From contig NZ_JAUSWN010000001.1 of assembly GCF_030815255.1 (NCBI RefSeq), forward strand, positions 1-64,000: a stretch of 64,000 nt of DNA. Reading direction: 5' to 3'. A model generated the notes under the pieces. It was given only the letters and a program-made list of their open reading frames with translations. It was not told the DNA's origin and searched no databases. Below, piece after piece: positions 25,286-35,300 of the stretch. The DNA is from Hathewaya limosa. Its GTDB lineage: Bacteria; Bacillota; Clostridia; Clostridiales; Clostridiaceae. Position 1 is the first letter of the stretch. Each line of letters opens with the position of its first letter. A program made the translations under genes and the position numbers.

Positions 25286-26962
25286 ATGGAAGATAAATTT
25301 ACGAATAAAAGAAAAAATCATATTATAGTTATTTTATTTATTATAATAATTAGTTCTGTATGTATAAATGAAAAAGTTCATCTAATAAAAACTCCAAAAC
25401 TAAAAGGAGCAACTATAGAAAAGAATAAACCTACATTTTCTTTAAGGAGTTATTTAAAGGGATCATATCAAAAAGATCTCGAGGAATGGTATAGTGGTAA
25501 CTTTTCTTTAAGAAATAATTTTATTAAATTGTATTCAAAATTAAAATCTAATATATTTGATAAATCTGCATTACCAGGTGCAATAAAAGGTAAAGAAGGA
25601 ATGCTGTTTGAACCAGATTATGTAGATGAATATTTAGGACTTAGAAAAACTACTTCTGATAAAGATTTAAAAAAATTAGTATATAATATAGATGAAATAA
25701 GAAGAATGTGTAATAAATCTGGAAAAGAATTTTATCTGATAATAACTCCAAGTAAGGCTCATTTTTATCATGAATATTTACCAGAAAGGGCAGTGAGAGA
25801 AGGAACGTTACATAAAGACAGACAAGGAAAAAGTAGAGATTATTATAGGTTTTTAAACATTTTAAACGATACAGATATTAAATACTTTGATAGTGTTAAG
25901 TATATAGAAGATAACAAGAAATTATTTAATACGCCTTTATATTCAAAATATGGAACTCATTGGACATTTGTGACAGCAGCGAAGGTAGTAAATGGATTTG
26001 TAGATTATGTTAATAAAACCTCAAAGTTAGATTTAACTAATATATATGTAGATGATATATTAGAAAGTAATAAATCTTTTAATGAAGAAGATGTAGATAT
26101 ACAATCTGTTTTAAATTTTAAAAGTAAGGAAAAGTATAAATTTCAATCTCCTATAGTCAAATCGGAGAAAAAAGATACACGAAATATGCCTAATATATTT
26201 ATTGAAGGTGGAAGTTTCAATTGGCAACTTATTAAATATTTAAGAATGAATAGAGTTGTTAATGAAATGGACTTCATGTTCTATAAAAAGTTTGTAAGAA
26301 GATATAAATTTCAACAAATGGTTAATGAGCAGGTTGCAATAGATAAAAATAATAAGGAGTTAAGTAATGCATATTTAGATAGATATTTACCTAATAAGGA
26401 TATGATTATTCTTGAAGTTAATCAAACGGCTCTTAATAATATGGGAGAAGGATTTATTGAAATTTTTAAAGATTATCTAAATACAAAGGGATTTCCTAAG
26501 TATGAATATATTAAAAATTTTGAGTCCGCTAGTACACCAGAAGATTTAACTTACAAAAGTACAGGATTTTTCACAGTAAATAAAGATGAAAATGGATATT
26601 ATAATTGGATGTCTGATGAAGGGATTGTACAATTAAAAAACAGGCAAATAGAAGATAGTGGAATTAGCATTAAGACCTATATTCCTTTAGACTATTTAAA
26701 GAAATCTTCTAATAATCCTCAATTAGATATTTATGTTAATGGAAAGTTGGTTTGTAAAGTTCCTATAAATAAGTCAGGAATTTATAATATAAATATTCCT
26801 AAGAATAAATTTAATATATCAAAAGATCATTTGTATAAGGTTGATTTAAAAATGAATTCTGCTTTTAGATTTTGTGATGTTGATAACTCGCAGAATGAAG
26901 TTAATAAAAATAATAATCGTTGGTTTTCTATGAAAGTATATTATATAGGGGAAGGAAGATAG
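25286..26962 (+). CDS. DHHW/AlgX-like protein, partner of an MBOAT acyltransferase
   Basis: 558 residues from the second of two near ATGs (25286), which has the better spacing from the aagaaggaa ribosome site. An N-terminal membrane anchor (about 15-33) precedes an SGNH-hydrolase-like domain of the DHHW/AlgX type: VYLIITPSKAHF-like segment FYLIITPSKAHFYHEYLPE, the active-site-type YSKYGTHWTFVTAAKVVNGF (about 216-235), and FIEGGSFNWQLIKYL. The last 130 residues look like a beta-sandwich, possibly carbohydrate-binding. The MBOAT gene begins 10 bases downstream. By analogy with AlgI/AlgX and PatA/PatB pairs, it would transfer acetyl groups to a polysaccharide outside the membrane; the acceptor is unknown. 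Confidence 0.8.
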   Translation: MEDKFTNKRKNHIIVILFIIIISSVCINEKVHLIKTPKLKGATIEKNKPTFSLRSYLKGSYQKDLEEWYSGNFSLRNNFIKLYSKLKSNIFDKSALPGAIKGKEGMLFEPDYVDEYLGLRKTTSDKDLKKLVYNIDEIRRMCNKSGKEFYLIITPSKAHFYHEYLPERAVREGTLHKDRQGKSRDYYRFLNILNDTDIKYFDSVKYIEDNKKLFNTPLYSKYGTHWTFVTAAKVVNGFVDYVNKTSKLDLTNIYVDDILESNKSFNEEDVDIQSVLNFKSKEKYKFQSPIVKSEKKDTRNMPNIFIEGGSFNWQLIKYLRMNRVVNEMDFMFYKKFVRRYKFQQMVNEQVAIDKNNKELSNAYLDRYLPNKDMIILEVNQTALNNMGEGFIEIFKDYLNTKGFPKYEYIKNFESASTPEDLTYKSTGFFTVNKDENGYYNWMSDEGIVQLKNRQIEDSGISIKTYIPLDYLKKSSNNPQLDIYVNGKLVCKVPINKSGIYNINIPKNKFNISKDHLYKVDLKMNSAFRFCDVDNSQNEVNKNNNRWFSMKVYYIGEGR

Positions 26963-26971
26963 GGAGGAAGT

Positions 26972-28411
26972 ATGGTATTTAGTTCACCGATATTTTTATT
27001 CATATTTTTACCATTGATGTTAATCATTTATTTTTTTTCGGATAAAAAGTTTAAAAATTTCGTTTTACTCCTTGGTTCTTTAATATTTTATTCTTGGGGT
27101 GGTGCGAAATATCTTATTTTAATGCTTTTTTCTATTATAGTAAATTATTTAATTGGTATTTTAATAGGAAAATATAAGAAAAATAATAATATAAAAAAAT
27201 GTATACTTATATTAGGTGTATTATTTAATCTAAGCATATTAGGGTATTTTAAATATTTTAATTTTTTTATTCATAATGTTGAACATATAGGGAAAATATT
27301 CAATAATAATTTCAGTATTATGAATAACAAAATAGTATTACCTATAGGAATTTCATTTTTTACATTCCAGATGATGTCTTATATAATTGATGTTTATAGG
27401 GAAGAGGTAACACCACAAAAAAGTATTATAAACCTTGGATTATATATTATGCTATTCCCACAACTTATTGCAGGACCAATAGTTAGATATATAGATATAG
27501 AAGAACAAATTAATACTAGAAAAGTAAATCTATATAAATTTACACATGGAATGGAAAGATTTATAATAGGCCTTTCAAAAAAAGTATTAATAGCAAATTC
27601 CAATGGTTTTATAGTAGATTATGTTTTTAAAGAGCCTTCTTTTTATAGTAATACAGTATTGGTTTGGTTAGGGATAGTTTGTTATGCATTACAAATATAC
27701 TATGATTTTTCAGGATATTCGGATATGGCAATAGGTCTCGGAAAAATGTTTGGTTTTGATTTTTTAGAGAATTTTAATTATCCATATATCTCTAAGAGTA
27801 TAAAAGAATTTTGGAGAAGGTGGCATATTTCATTATCTACTTGGTTTAGAGATTATTTATATATTCCCTTAGGTGGAAGTAAAGTGGGGAAATTTAAAAC
27901 TTATAGAAATTTAGTAATTGTATTTTTTGCTACAGGATTATGGCACGGTGCTAGTTGGAATTTTATTATTTGGGGATTATTTCATGGAATGTTCCTTATT
28001 TTAGAGAGAGGAAAGTTTGGAGAATTATTGCAGAAAGTACCTACTATACTACAAAGAATTTACACTATGCTTGTTGTTTTAGTCGGATGGGTATTTTTTA
28101 GGGCGAATAATTTTAAATTAGCATTAAAGTATATTAAGGGAATGTTTAAGGTTGATTTTACGAAAGTTAATCAAATATATGGGGTTATAGATAAAGAGTA
28201 TATGTTTTTTATAATAATAGGAATAATATTTTCTACACCTTTAATTAAAAAATTAAATTCCTTATTTAATAGTAAGATTAAGACTGAGAATAATTTAATT
28301 ATAGTTATAACAGAAGGTATGTGGATAGCTATATTAATGAGTATGTTTATTATTTCTATATTATACATAACAGGGTCAAACTTTAATCCATTTATATATT
28401 TTAGATTTTAG
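26972..28411 (+). CDS. MBOAT-family membrane O-acyltransferase (AlgI/PatA-like)
   Basis: 479 residues with about ten membrane helices. MBOAT signatures: PIGISFFTFQMMSYIIDVYR, FPQLIAGPIVRY, YALQIYYDFSGYSDMAIGLGKMFGF, NFNYPYISKSIKEFWRRWHISLSTWFRDYLYIPLGG and the invariant histidine in ATGLWHGASWNFIIWG. It would move acyl (likely acetyl) groups from the cytoplasm through the membrane to the DHHW protein encoded just upstream. Ribosome site agggagg. Terminates a two-gene unit; it is followed after 86 bases by rnmV. Confidence 0.92.
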   Translation: MVFSSPIFLFIFLPLMLIIYFFSDKKFKNFVLLLGSLIFYSWGGAKYLILMLFSIIVNYLIGILIGKYKKNNNIKKCILILGVLFNLSILGYFKYFNFFIHNVEHIGKIFNNNFSIMNNKIVLPIGISFFTFQMMSYIIDVYREEVTPQKSIINLGLYIMLFPQLIAGPIVRYIDIEEQINTRKVNLYKFTHGMERFIIGLSKKVLIANSNGFIVDYVFKEPSFYSNTVLVWLGIVCYALQIYYDFSGYSDMAIGLGKMFGFDFLENFNYPYISKSIKEFWRRWHISLSTWFRDYLYIPLGGSKVGKFKTYRNLVIVFFATGLWHGASWNFIIWGLFHGMFLILERGKFGELLQKVPTILQRIYTMLVVLVGWVFFRANNFKLALKYIKGMFKVDFTKVNQIYGVIDKEYMFFIIIGIIFSTPLIKKLNSLFNSKIKTENNLIIVITEGMWIAILMSMFIISILYITGSNFNPFIYFRF

Positions 28412-28497
28412 GCAAATATTATTAGATTTTATTTTATTTCTTATTATAGTATAATTAAATAGTTTAATATTGAATAATAAACTTTGGAGGAAACTAA

Positions 28498-29040
28498 ATG
28501 ATAAAAGAAGTTATTGTGGTTGAAGGCAGAGATGATATTACTGCTGTAAAAAAAGCAGTTGATGCTGAAATAATAGCCGTTGGTGGTTTTGGAATAAATA
28601 GAAAAGTAATAGAAAAAATAAAAGAAGCTCAAAAAAGATGTGGTGTTATTATTTTGACAGATCCTGATTTTGCAGGAGAAAAAATTAGAAAGATAATTTC
28701 TAAAAGAGTACCTAATGTTAAACATGCCTATATTGGAAGAGATGAAGGTACTAAAGATGGGGATATCGGAGTAGAAAATGCATGTCCAGAGGCTATTCTA
28801 AGAGCTCTTAAAAACACTAAATTTGAGGTTACCGAAAAAAGAGAATTCTTTAATATAGAAGACATGATTTTTTGGGGGCTTACAGGAAAAGATGATTCTA
28901 AGAATAGAAGAGAGCTTTTAGGTAAGAAATTAGGAATTGGATATGGAAATACAAATCAAATGATTACAAGATTAAATAATTATGGTATTAGTAGAGATGA
29001 ATTTGTAGAAGCTATGAATAAAATAGAGAGTGAAATTTAA
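28498..29040 (+). CDS. rnmV: Ribonuclease M5
   Basis: 180 residues: an N-terminal TOPRIM domain (EVIVVEGRDDITAVKKA, then ILTDPDFAGEKIRK with the DxD metal site) and the RNase M5 C-terminal helical domain (FWGLTGKDDSKNRRELLGKKLGIGYGNTNQMITRLNNYGISRDEF). It matures 5S rRNA precursors. It is followed 18 bases later by rsmA, the usual firmicute order. Ribosome site tggaggaaa. Preceded by a -10-like TATAAT at about 28449. Confidence 0.96.
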   Translation: MIKEVIVVEGRDDITAVKKAVDAEIIAVGGFGINRKVIEKIKEAQKRCGVIILTDPDFAGEKIRKIISKRVPNVKHAYIGRDEGTKDGDIGVENACPEAILRALKNTKFEVTEKREFFNIEDMIFWGLTGKDDSKNRRELLGKKLGIGYGNTNQMITRLNNYGISRDEFVEAMNKIESEI

Positions 29041-29058
29041 TTTAAAAGGAGATTACAT

Positions 29059-29895
29059 ATGGAAAAGTTAACTACTAGAGAAGTTGTTGAGAGACACGGG
29101 TTTAAATTTGCAAAGAGTTTGGGACAAAACTTTTTAGTAGATGAAAGTGTATTATTAGATATATTAGATTCAGCTGAAGTAACTAAAGAGGATTATGCAA
29201 TAGAAATAGGTCCAGGAGTAGGGACTCTAACTAGAGAATTATTAAAAAGAGCTAAGGGAGTTACAGCTATTGAATTAGATACTAGATTAATTCCTATATT
29301 AGAAGAGGAATTAGCTTCTTTTGATAATTTTACCTTAATAAATAAGGATGCACTTAAAGTAGATTTTAATGAAATAATAGGGGAAGAAAATTCTATAAAG
29401 ATAGTTGCAAACCTACCTTATTATGTTACAACTCCCATAATATCTAATTTACTTACAGGTGGTTACAATTTTAAATCTCTTACTATTATGATTCAAAAAG
29501 AAGTTGCAGAGAGAATGGATGCAGAACCAAGTACTAAAGAGTATGGTGCATTATCTATTTTAGCTCAATATTATTGTAATACTAAAATAATAAGAAGGGT
29601 ATCTCCTAATTGTTTTGTACCTAGACCAAAGGTAGAATCTATAGTAATAAAGTTAGAAAAATTAGAAGAACCAAGAGTGAAAACAGATGATGAAAAATTA
29701 TTTTTCTCATTAGTTAGAGCGTCGTTTAATATGAGAAGAAAGACATTATGGAATGCCACTAAAACCCTAGGTTTCGATAAGGAAGTTATGGAAAGAATTT
29801 TTGAAGAAAGTGGAATTGATCAAAAAAGAAGAGGAGAAACTTTAAGCTTAGAGGAATTTGCTAAACTTGCTAATACTATGGCTAAATTCAAATAA
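29059..29895 (+). CDS. rsmA: 16S rRNA dimethyladenosine transferase (KsgA)
   Basis: 278 residues. SAM-dependent methyltransferase that dimethylates two adenosines in the 3' hairpin of 16S rRNA. Motifs: KSLGQNFLVDESVL at the N-terminus, SAM-binding IEIGPGVGTLTRELLKRA, and the catalytic NLPYYVTTPIISNLL. The C-terminal domain has the expected FNMRRKTLWN and LSLEEFAKLA. Co-directional with rnmV, linking two rRNA maturation steps. Length is normal. Confidence 0.96.
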   Translation: MEKLTTREVVERHGFKFAKSLGQNFLVDESVLLDILDSAEVTKEDYAIEIGPGVGTLTRELLKRAKGVTAIELDTRLIPILEEELASFDNFTLINKDALKVDFNEIIGEENSIKIVANLPYYVTTPIISNLLTGGYNFKSLTIMIQKEVAERMDAEPSTKEYGALSILAQYYCNTKIIRRVSPNCFVPRPKVESIVIKLEKLEEPRVKTDDEKLFFSLVRASFNMRRKTLWNATKTLGFDKEVMERIFEESGIDQKRRGETLSLEEFAKLANTMAKFK

Positions 29896-29971
29896 ATTTA
29901 CATAAATAGGTTCACTTTTCAGAAGTTCATTCATATATTATAAAGAATAAGTTGTATATGGAGGGACCAAA

Positions 29972-31399
29972 GTGGCTTCTAAGAAAAGTTATTCAAGATA
30001 CTTTATAATATTACAGGAAGATGAAAAGGGGTACGCATTAGATAGAGATAAGAGTTCTTCTGGTTATGTGAAACTTGAAAAGAAAAATAATAAATGTAAA
30101 GTTTCTTTTTATGCCCAAAATATAAATCCAGGTATGGAACCATATTATATGGTCTTAGTTTGCAAAGAAAAAAGCGTTAAAAAGCTATTAGTGCTTGGTA
30201 AACTAAGTATAAGTGAGCAAGGAAAAATTGACATGAGCTGTGAATATGATGTAGATAACATTGCTGGTACTAAAATGTCAATGCAACATATAATAGGAGC
30301 AACTGTAAGTAAAGTTATTGAAAAGGACATAGTTTCATTAATGAGTGGTTTTATGGGTTCAGATATGCCTAAGGATTGGAAAAAATATGAACTTGTAAAA
30401 GTTACTAGGGAAGATGAAGTTGCAGAAAAAGAAGAAACTAAAAATGTGGAACCAGATAAAACTAGAGAAGATCCTAAAATTGAACAAGAAGAAAAAGTGG
30501 AAGAACCAAAAAAACAGGAGTCTCCTAGAGGAACATTTGACGAGTATGAAAAGAAGATAGAGGAAAATGTAAAGGAAGAAGAAATACAAAGTTTACCTGA
30601 AGAAGAAGTAAGAAGTGAATCAGAATCAAATGATAGTACTAATCAGGATAAAAGTAAGGAAAATGAGATTTTATCTGAAGAGTCAACAGAGAAAGAAAAT
30701 ACAGAAATAGAAGAAGTATTAAATAGAGAAGAAACAGAAGAAATATTAGATAAAGAAGAAAGTCTAGAAAGATCACAAGAAGTTATAGGTGAAAAGGCAG
30801 AATCAGAAGACAATATAATTGATGAGGATGATGAATTTTGTAATAGATATCTAGAAGAATTTATGGAAGAACCACAAATGGATTTTAGATATGATGAGAA
30901 TTCAGAATATCATTCCTTTGAAGATATGTTACGCAAAAAGAAAAAATGTTGTTGTAAAAAATGTACTCATGAAGATATGCCAATAGGTAGACTAGGAGCT
31001 TATTTTAAAGGATTGATTTCTTGTTTTGACGAGATACAGGATATGGGTGAAGAAATACCAATGTGTAAATGGTATAAGATACCTGTGGAAAAATTAGAAG
31101 ATATGTATGATTGTTCGGATTTTGATAGATATACAATTATATATTATCCTATGATTTGCTATTACTCCTATATAAGTAAACATAAACATTATTGTATAGG
31201 TTATAAATGTAACAAAGAAGGAAAACTACTATATATCCTTTATGCTATACCAGGTGGAAAGGATAGAATGTGTCAACCTTATGGTGGAAGAACAGGATTT
31301 GTAACTTGGATACCATATAAATGTCAAGAAAGTGGATATTGGTTAATGTTCTATGATTTTAGAAAATCAAGTGTAGTAGTGCCTATTAGAAAAAAATAA
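29972..31399 (+). CDS. Acidic, cysteine-containing protein of unknown function
   Basis: 475 residues starting at GTG 29972 after a ggaggg site. Three parts are visible. Residues 1-143 form a compact beta-rich domain (SYSRYFIILQEDEKGYALDR, later GKIDMSCEYDVDNIAG). Residues about 144-285 are low-complexity and very acidic (long runs of Glu, Lys, Ser). Residues about 300-475 form a second globular domain, preceded by a basic cysteine cluster (RKKKKCCCKKCTHED), and rich in Tyr, Trp and Cys (YYPMICYYSYISKHKHYCIGY, QPYGGRTGFVTW). No signal peptide or membrane segment. I recognise no characterised family. It follows rsmA by 76 bases and is closed by its own terminator. Confidence 0.85.
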   Translation: MASKKSYSRYFIILQEDEKGYALDRDKSSSGYVKLEKKNNKCKVSFYAQNINPGMEPYYMVLVCKEKSVKKLLVLGKLSISEQGKIDMSCEYDVDNIAGTKMSMQHIIGATVSKVIEKDIVSLMSGFMGSDMPKDWKKYELVKVTREDEVAEKEETKNVEPDKTREDPKIEQEEKVEEPKKQESPRGTFDEYEKKIEENVKEEEIQSLPEEEVRSESESNDSTNQDKSKENEILSEESTEKENTEIEEVLNREETEEILDKEESLERSQEVIGEKAESEDNIIDEDDEFCNRYLEEFMEEPQMDFRYDENSEYHSFEDMLRKKKKCCCKKCTHEDMPIGRLGAYFKGLISCFDEIQDMGEEIPMCKWYKIPVEKLEDMYDCSDFDRYTIIYYPMICYYSYISKHKHYCIGYKCNKEGKLLYILYAIPGGKDRMCQPYGGRTGFVTWIPYKCQESGYWLMFYDFRKSSVVVPIRKK

Positions 31400-31410
31400 A
31401 TAATTACTAT

Positions 31411-31465
31411 AAAACGCTTTGTAAGAAATGATGTTATATTTATTTCTTAACAAGGTGTTTTATTT
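31411..31465 (+). terminator. Terminator after the acidic protein gene
   Basis: Imperfect long stem aaaacgctttgt-aagaaat / atttcttaacaaggtgtttt followed by atttttag. Confidence 0.65.
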
Positions 31466-31534
31466 TTAGTAATAAATTTATTAAAAGTCTCATATGTTTT
31501 ACTATATCTAAAAAATGAAATTGGAGGGATACAT

Positions 31535-32125
31535 ATGAGGGATAAAGTGGAGAATAAAAAAGTTGTTGTAAATATTATTGTGCTGATAGTTTTAATGATG
31601 GTTTTAACAATTGGAGAATTAAAGTTAAATAGTAAACTAAAATTAACCGCTTTTTCTGAAAATAATATAAATGAGCTAAAGCAATATAAAAATCCTAATG
31701 GAAAATTAAGCTATTTCTTACCTAAAAATTGGGTTACGAATGAAGAAAAATTTAATGGTGGAGAAATAACATATCATAATGAATTTAAGTCTCCCGATAA
31801 AAAAATCTATGGATATGTACAACTGTGGAATAAGAAATCAGATTTAAAAGATTTTCTTTATAGTAGTAAAGAAATTTCATCAAAACAAAATGTTATTAAT
31901 AATTATAAATTAGAAAAGTTTATTTTTAATAATAAAAAGGCCTATAAGCTTATATACGATATGCAAATATCAGGGACTAATACTTTTAGGGTAGAAGAGT
32001 ATTTTATAGACATTGGGGATCAATTTGTTAGGATATCTTTTTCAGTAAATAAGCAAAATTATAGGGAGCAAATGGGAAGAGTATTTAAAACAATAGTTGA
32101 TACTATTAAAGTTAATAAAAAATAA
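31535..32125 (+). CDS. Membrane-anchored extracellular protein, PsbP/Mog1-like fold possible
   Basis: 196 residues from ATG 31535 with a tggaggg site. One N-terminal membrane helix (about 9-29) and an extracellular domain whose spacing of elements (LSYFLPKNWVTNE, GYVQLWN, KAYKLIYDMQISG, EEYFIDIGDQFVRISFSV, VFKTIVDTIKV) resembles the PsbP/DUF1795 type of small lipoprotein-like domain. That resemblance is by eye only. No lipobox cysteine. No close functional context; it stands alone before the first autolysin. Confidence 0.65.
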   Translation: MRDKVENKKVVVNIIVLIVLMMVLTIGELKLNSKLKLTAFSENNINELKQYKNPNGKLSYFLPKNWVTNEEKFNGGEITYHNEFKSPDKKIYGYVQLWNKKSDLKDFLYSSKEISSKQNVINNYKLEKFIFNNKKAYKLIYDMQISGTNTFRVEEYFIDIGDQFVRISFSVNKQNYREQMGRVFKTIVDTIKVNKK

Positions 32126-32301
32126 TTAATTCTAAACAAGGTTATAAGTTTGAACATTTAATTAAAATTAATTAGAAAAACTTATATATTAAAGGATTTT
32201 AAGTAAAAGTGTAGAATTTTTAATATTGGAGTAGAATGTAGGGAAGGAGGATCTAATTAATTCTATATCTTTAATATTAATGTTTAGTATCTTTTAATAT
32301 T

Positions 32302-32320
32302 TAATCCCTTTACGCTTAAT
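32302..32320 (+). promoter_or_regulatory. Shared motif upstream of the first autolysin
   Basis: taatccctttacgcttaat. The core ctttacgcttaa recurs upstream of the second autolysin (35765-35784) and, inverted, downstream of it (38450-38461). The 254-base gap it lies in also has a ribosome-site-like ggaagga at 32242-32248 with no start codon after it. Confidence 0.45.
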
Positions 32321-32379
32321 CGTAATCAATCTTATTACAACAAAAGAAAATAGATGATGATAAAGAGGGGTTTGATAAA

Positions 32380-35300
32380 ATGAAAATGAAGAATAGAAAG
32401 GTACTTTCGTTAATTTACAGTTTTATTTTTATAAGTTTTATTTTTAGTTCAAATATGGTATATGCTGAAGAAGTTATATCGGATATGAATGCCATTAAAA
32501 TTAGTTTAAATAACTTACAGGATGAAGAAACATTAAGTATAGAAAAGGAAGTTAAAGCTTCAGTAATAAGTATTAATCCTGTGGACAATGTAGAGGTTTA
32601 TTTCAATGACAAAAAAATGGATAATATACCTTTTCAAGTGATACATAAGGATGATGATGAAAAAACTTATGGAGAATTTTCGTATAAGTTAAATCCTAAA
32701 GACCTATCAGAAGGTAAACATGAAATAGATTTCATTGTTACAGATATTAATGGTAATTCTAAAAAGGAATCAAGAAATATAACTATTGAAGGCATAAAAC
32801 AAAATGTAGAGGATGAACAAATTACTGAAAAGCGTAGAGATATTAAGGCCTTTGTTGAAAGTGAAAAGACATCAATTAGGGGAAGGGCAGAAATAACAAA
32901 GGGGCAAGCGTTTTCGTATCTAAGACTTAGAAATTCTCAAAAATCCGATGAATATATAAGCAATTTTGTTACTTGGGTTTGGGAAGAAGGAGAAGCTGAA
33001 GGTATTCGTTCAGACATAGCGTTTGCACAAATGATGAAAGAAACAGGATTTCTAAAGTTTGGCGGAGATGTTAGTGAAGAACAAAATAACTTTGCCGGTA
33101 TTGGAGCAGTAGGCGGAGGTGTAGCAGGGGCAAGCTTTCCAACTATTCAAATAGGCATAAGGGCTGTAATTCAACATCTTAAGGCATATGCTTGTAAAGA
33201 TCCACTAAATAAGGAATTAGTAGATCCTAGATTTAATTTAGTTACAAGAGGATGTGCTCCATATGTAGAAGATTTATCTAATAAATGGGCTGCAGGAGAT
33301 TCTAACTATGGACAGGATATAGTTAAAATGGTGGAGTATGCTAAGACCTTAGAAAGTAGAAATCCAAAAGCGATTCTAAAAAGCTTTAAGGTTTATGATA
33401 ATGGTGCAGAGTGTAATATTGATAACAAGTTTGTTTATAATAAAAAGTATACTTTAGTTGCAGAAGCTGAAAGTATGAATACAATACTATATCAATTTTG
33501 GATTAAAGATAAAAGAACAAATCAATGGACTATGTTAAGAGATTATAGTGAAGATAATATATTTACTTGGACTTCACCATCTGATGGAAAAGATTATTTA
33601 ATAGGGGTGCATGTAAAAGATAAATGTAGTAAAGAAAGATTAGATGACTTCAAATATACTCCAGTTCAATTTATTTTAGAAAAAGCCAAATTACAAAGTT
33701 TTGGTGTATATGATGGAAATACTGAAATAAAGGATTTTGTATTTAAAAAGGGAAAAACATATACATTAAGGTCAAATGCTATAGCTAATTCAAAAGTATT
33801 ATATCAATTTTGGATTAAAGATAAGCGTACAGATAAGTGGACTATGTTAAGAGATTATGAAGAAAATAATACATGTACTTGGACAGCACCGACCGACGGA
33901 AAAGACTATTTAATAGGAGTACATGTAAAAGATGAAAGTAGTAAACAAAGGTTAGATGATTTTAAATATAACATTATGAAGCTAGAGTCAATGAAATCTT
34001 ACGTTCAGAGTTTCGGTGTATATGATGGTAATAACGAAATAAAAAATTCAGTATTCAAAAAAGGAAAAACATATACATTAAAAGCAGTAGCTATAGCAGA
34101 ATCAAAGCCATTATATCAATTTTGGATAAAGGACAAAAGAAATGGCCAATGGACTATGTTAAGAGACTTTGCAGAAAGTAATACATTTACATGGATAGCA
34201 CCAATGAATGGTCAAGATTATTTAATAGGTGTACATGTAAAAGATAATCATAGTATTGAAAGATTAGATGATTTTAAATACAATCCTATTCACTTGGAAG
34301 TAGAAAAATCTCATATTCAAAGTTTTAGTGTGTATGATGGAAATACTGAAATAAAGAATTATGTATTTAAAAAAGGAAAATCATATACATTAAAATCAAC
34401 TGCTATAGCAGAGTCAAAAGCATTATATCAATTCTGGATTAAAGACAAAAGCAATAATCAATGGACTATGTTAAGAGATTTCGAGGAAGGCAATACAATT
34501 ACATGGACAGCACCAACAGAGGGGCAAGATTATTTACTTGGAGTACATGTAAAAGATAAATATAGTGTAGAAAGATTAGACGATTTTAAGTATAGTTCTA
34601 TGAAGGTAGAGTCTGGAACAGCCCAAGTTCAAAGCTTTAAAATGTATTATGGATCAAAAGAAATAACATCACATGTTTTTCAAAGGGGTAAAAAATATAC
34701 GTTAAAAGCAACGGCTAATGGAGCTTCAAAGCCATTATATCAATTCTGGATTAAAGACAAAAGTAATAATCAATGGACTATGTTAAGAGATTTTGCAGAA
34801 AGTAATACAGTCACTTGGACAGCACCTACAAAAAGTTGTCAAGATTATTTATTAGGGGTTCACATAAAAGATAAATGTAGTCAACAGAGATTGGATAGTT
34901 TTAAGTATCAGCCAATAACACTTTATGGAACTATCATAAATAATAATAGTAAGAATAAGAAGAAGATAGTCTTAGATGCTGGACATGGAAATAGAAATCT
35001 TACTTATGGCGGATATGATTCAGGCGCAGTTGGCGTTGGCGGTATAAGGGAAAGTGATCTTACTCAAAGTTTGACATTAAAGTTAGGACAATATTTGCAA
35101 AGACAAAACTTTGACATAATTTATACAAGAGATTACTTAAAAGGTTATACACAAGTAAGGGAAGATTTAATACAAAGAGTTGATGTTGCTAATAGTAACA
35201 AAGCGGATTTATTTGTAAGTCTTCATTTCGATAGTAGCAATAATCCAAGTGCTAATGGTATTAGTACGCACTATAGTAGCTATAAACCTAATTTAGATAA

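Noticed and set aside
32242..32282. Ribosome-site-like ggaaggagg before the first autolysin suggesting a small gene
   Set aside because: No start codon at a usable distance; the nearest ATG (32280) gives only a few codons.
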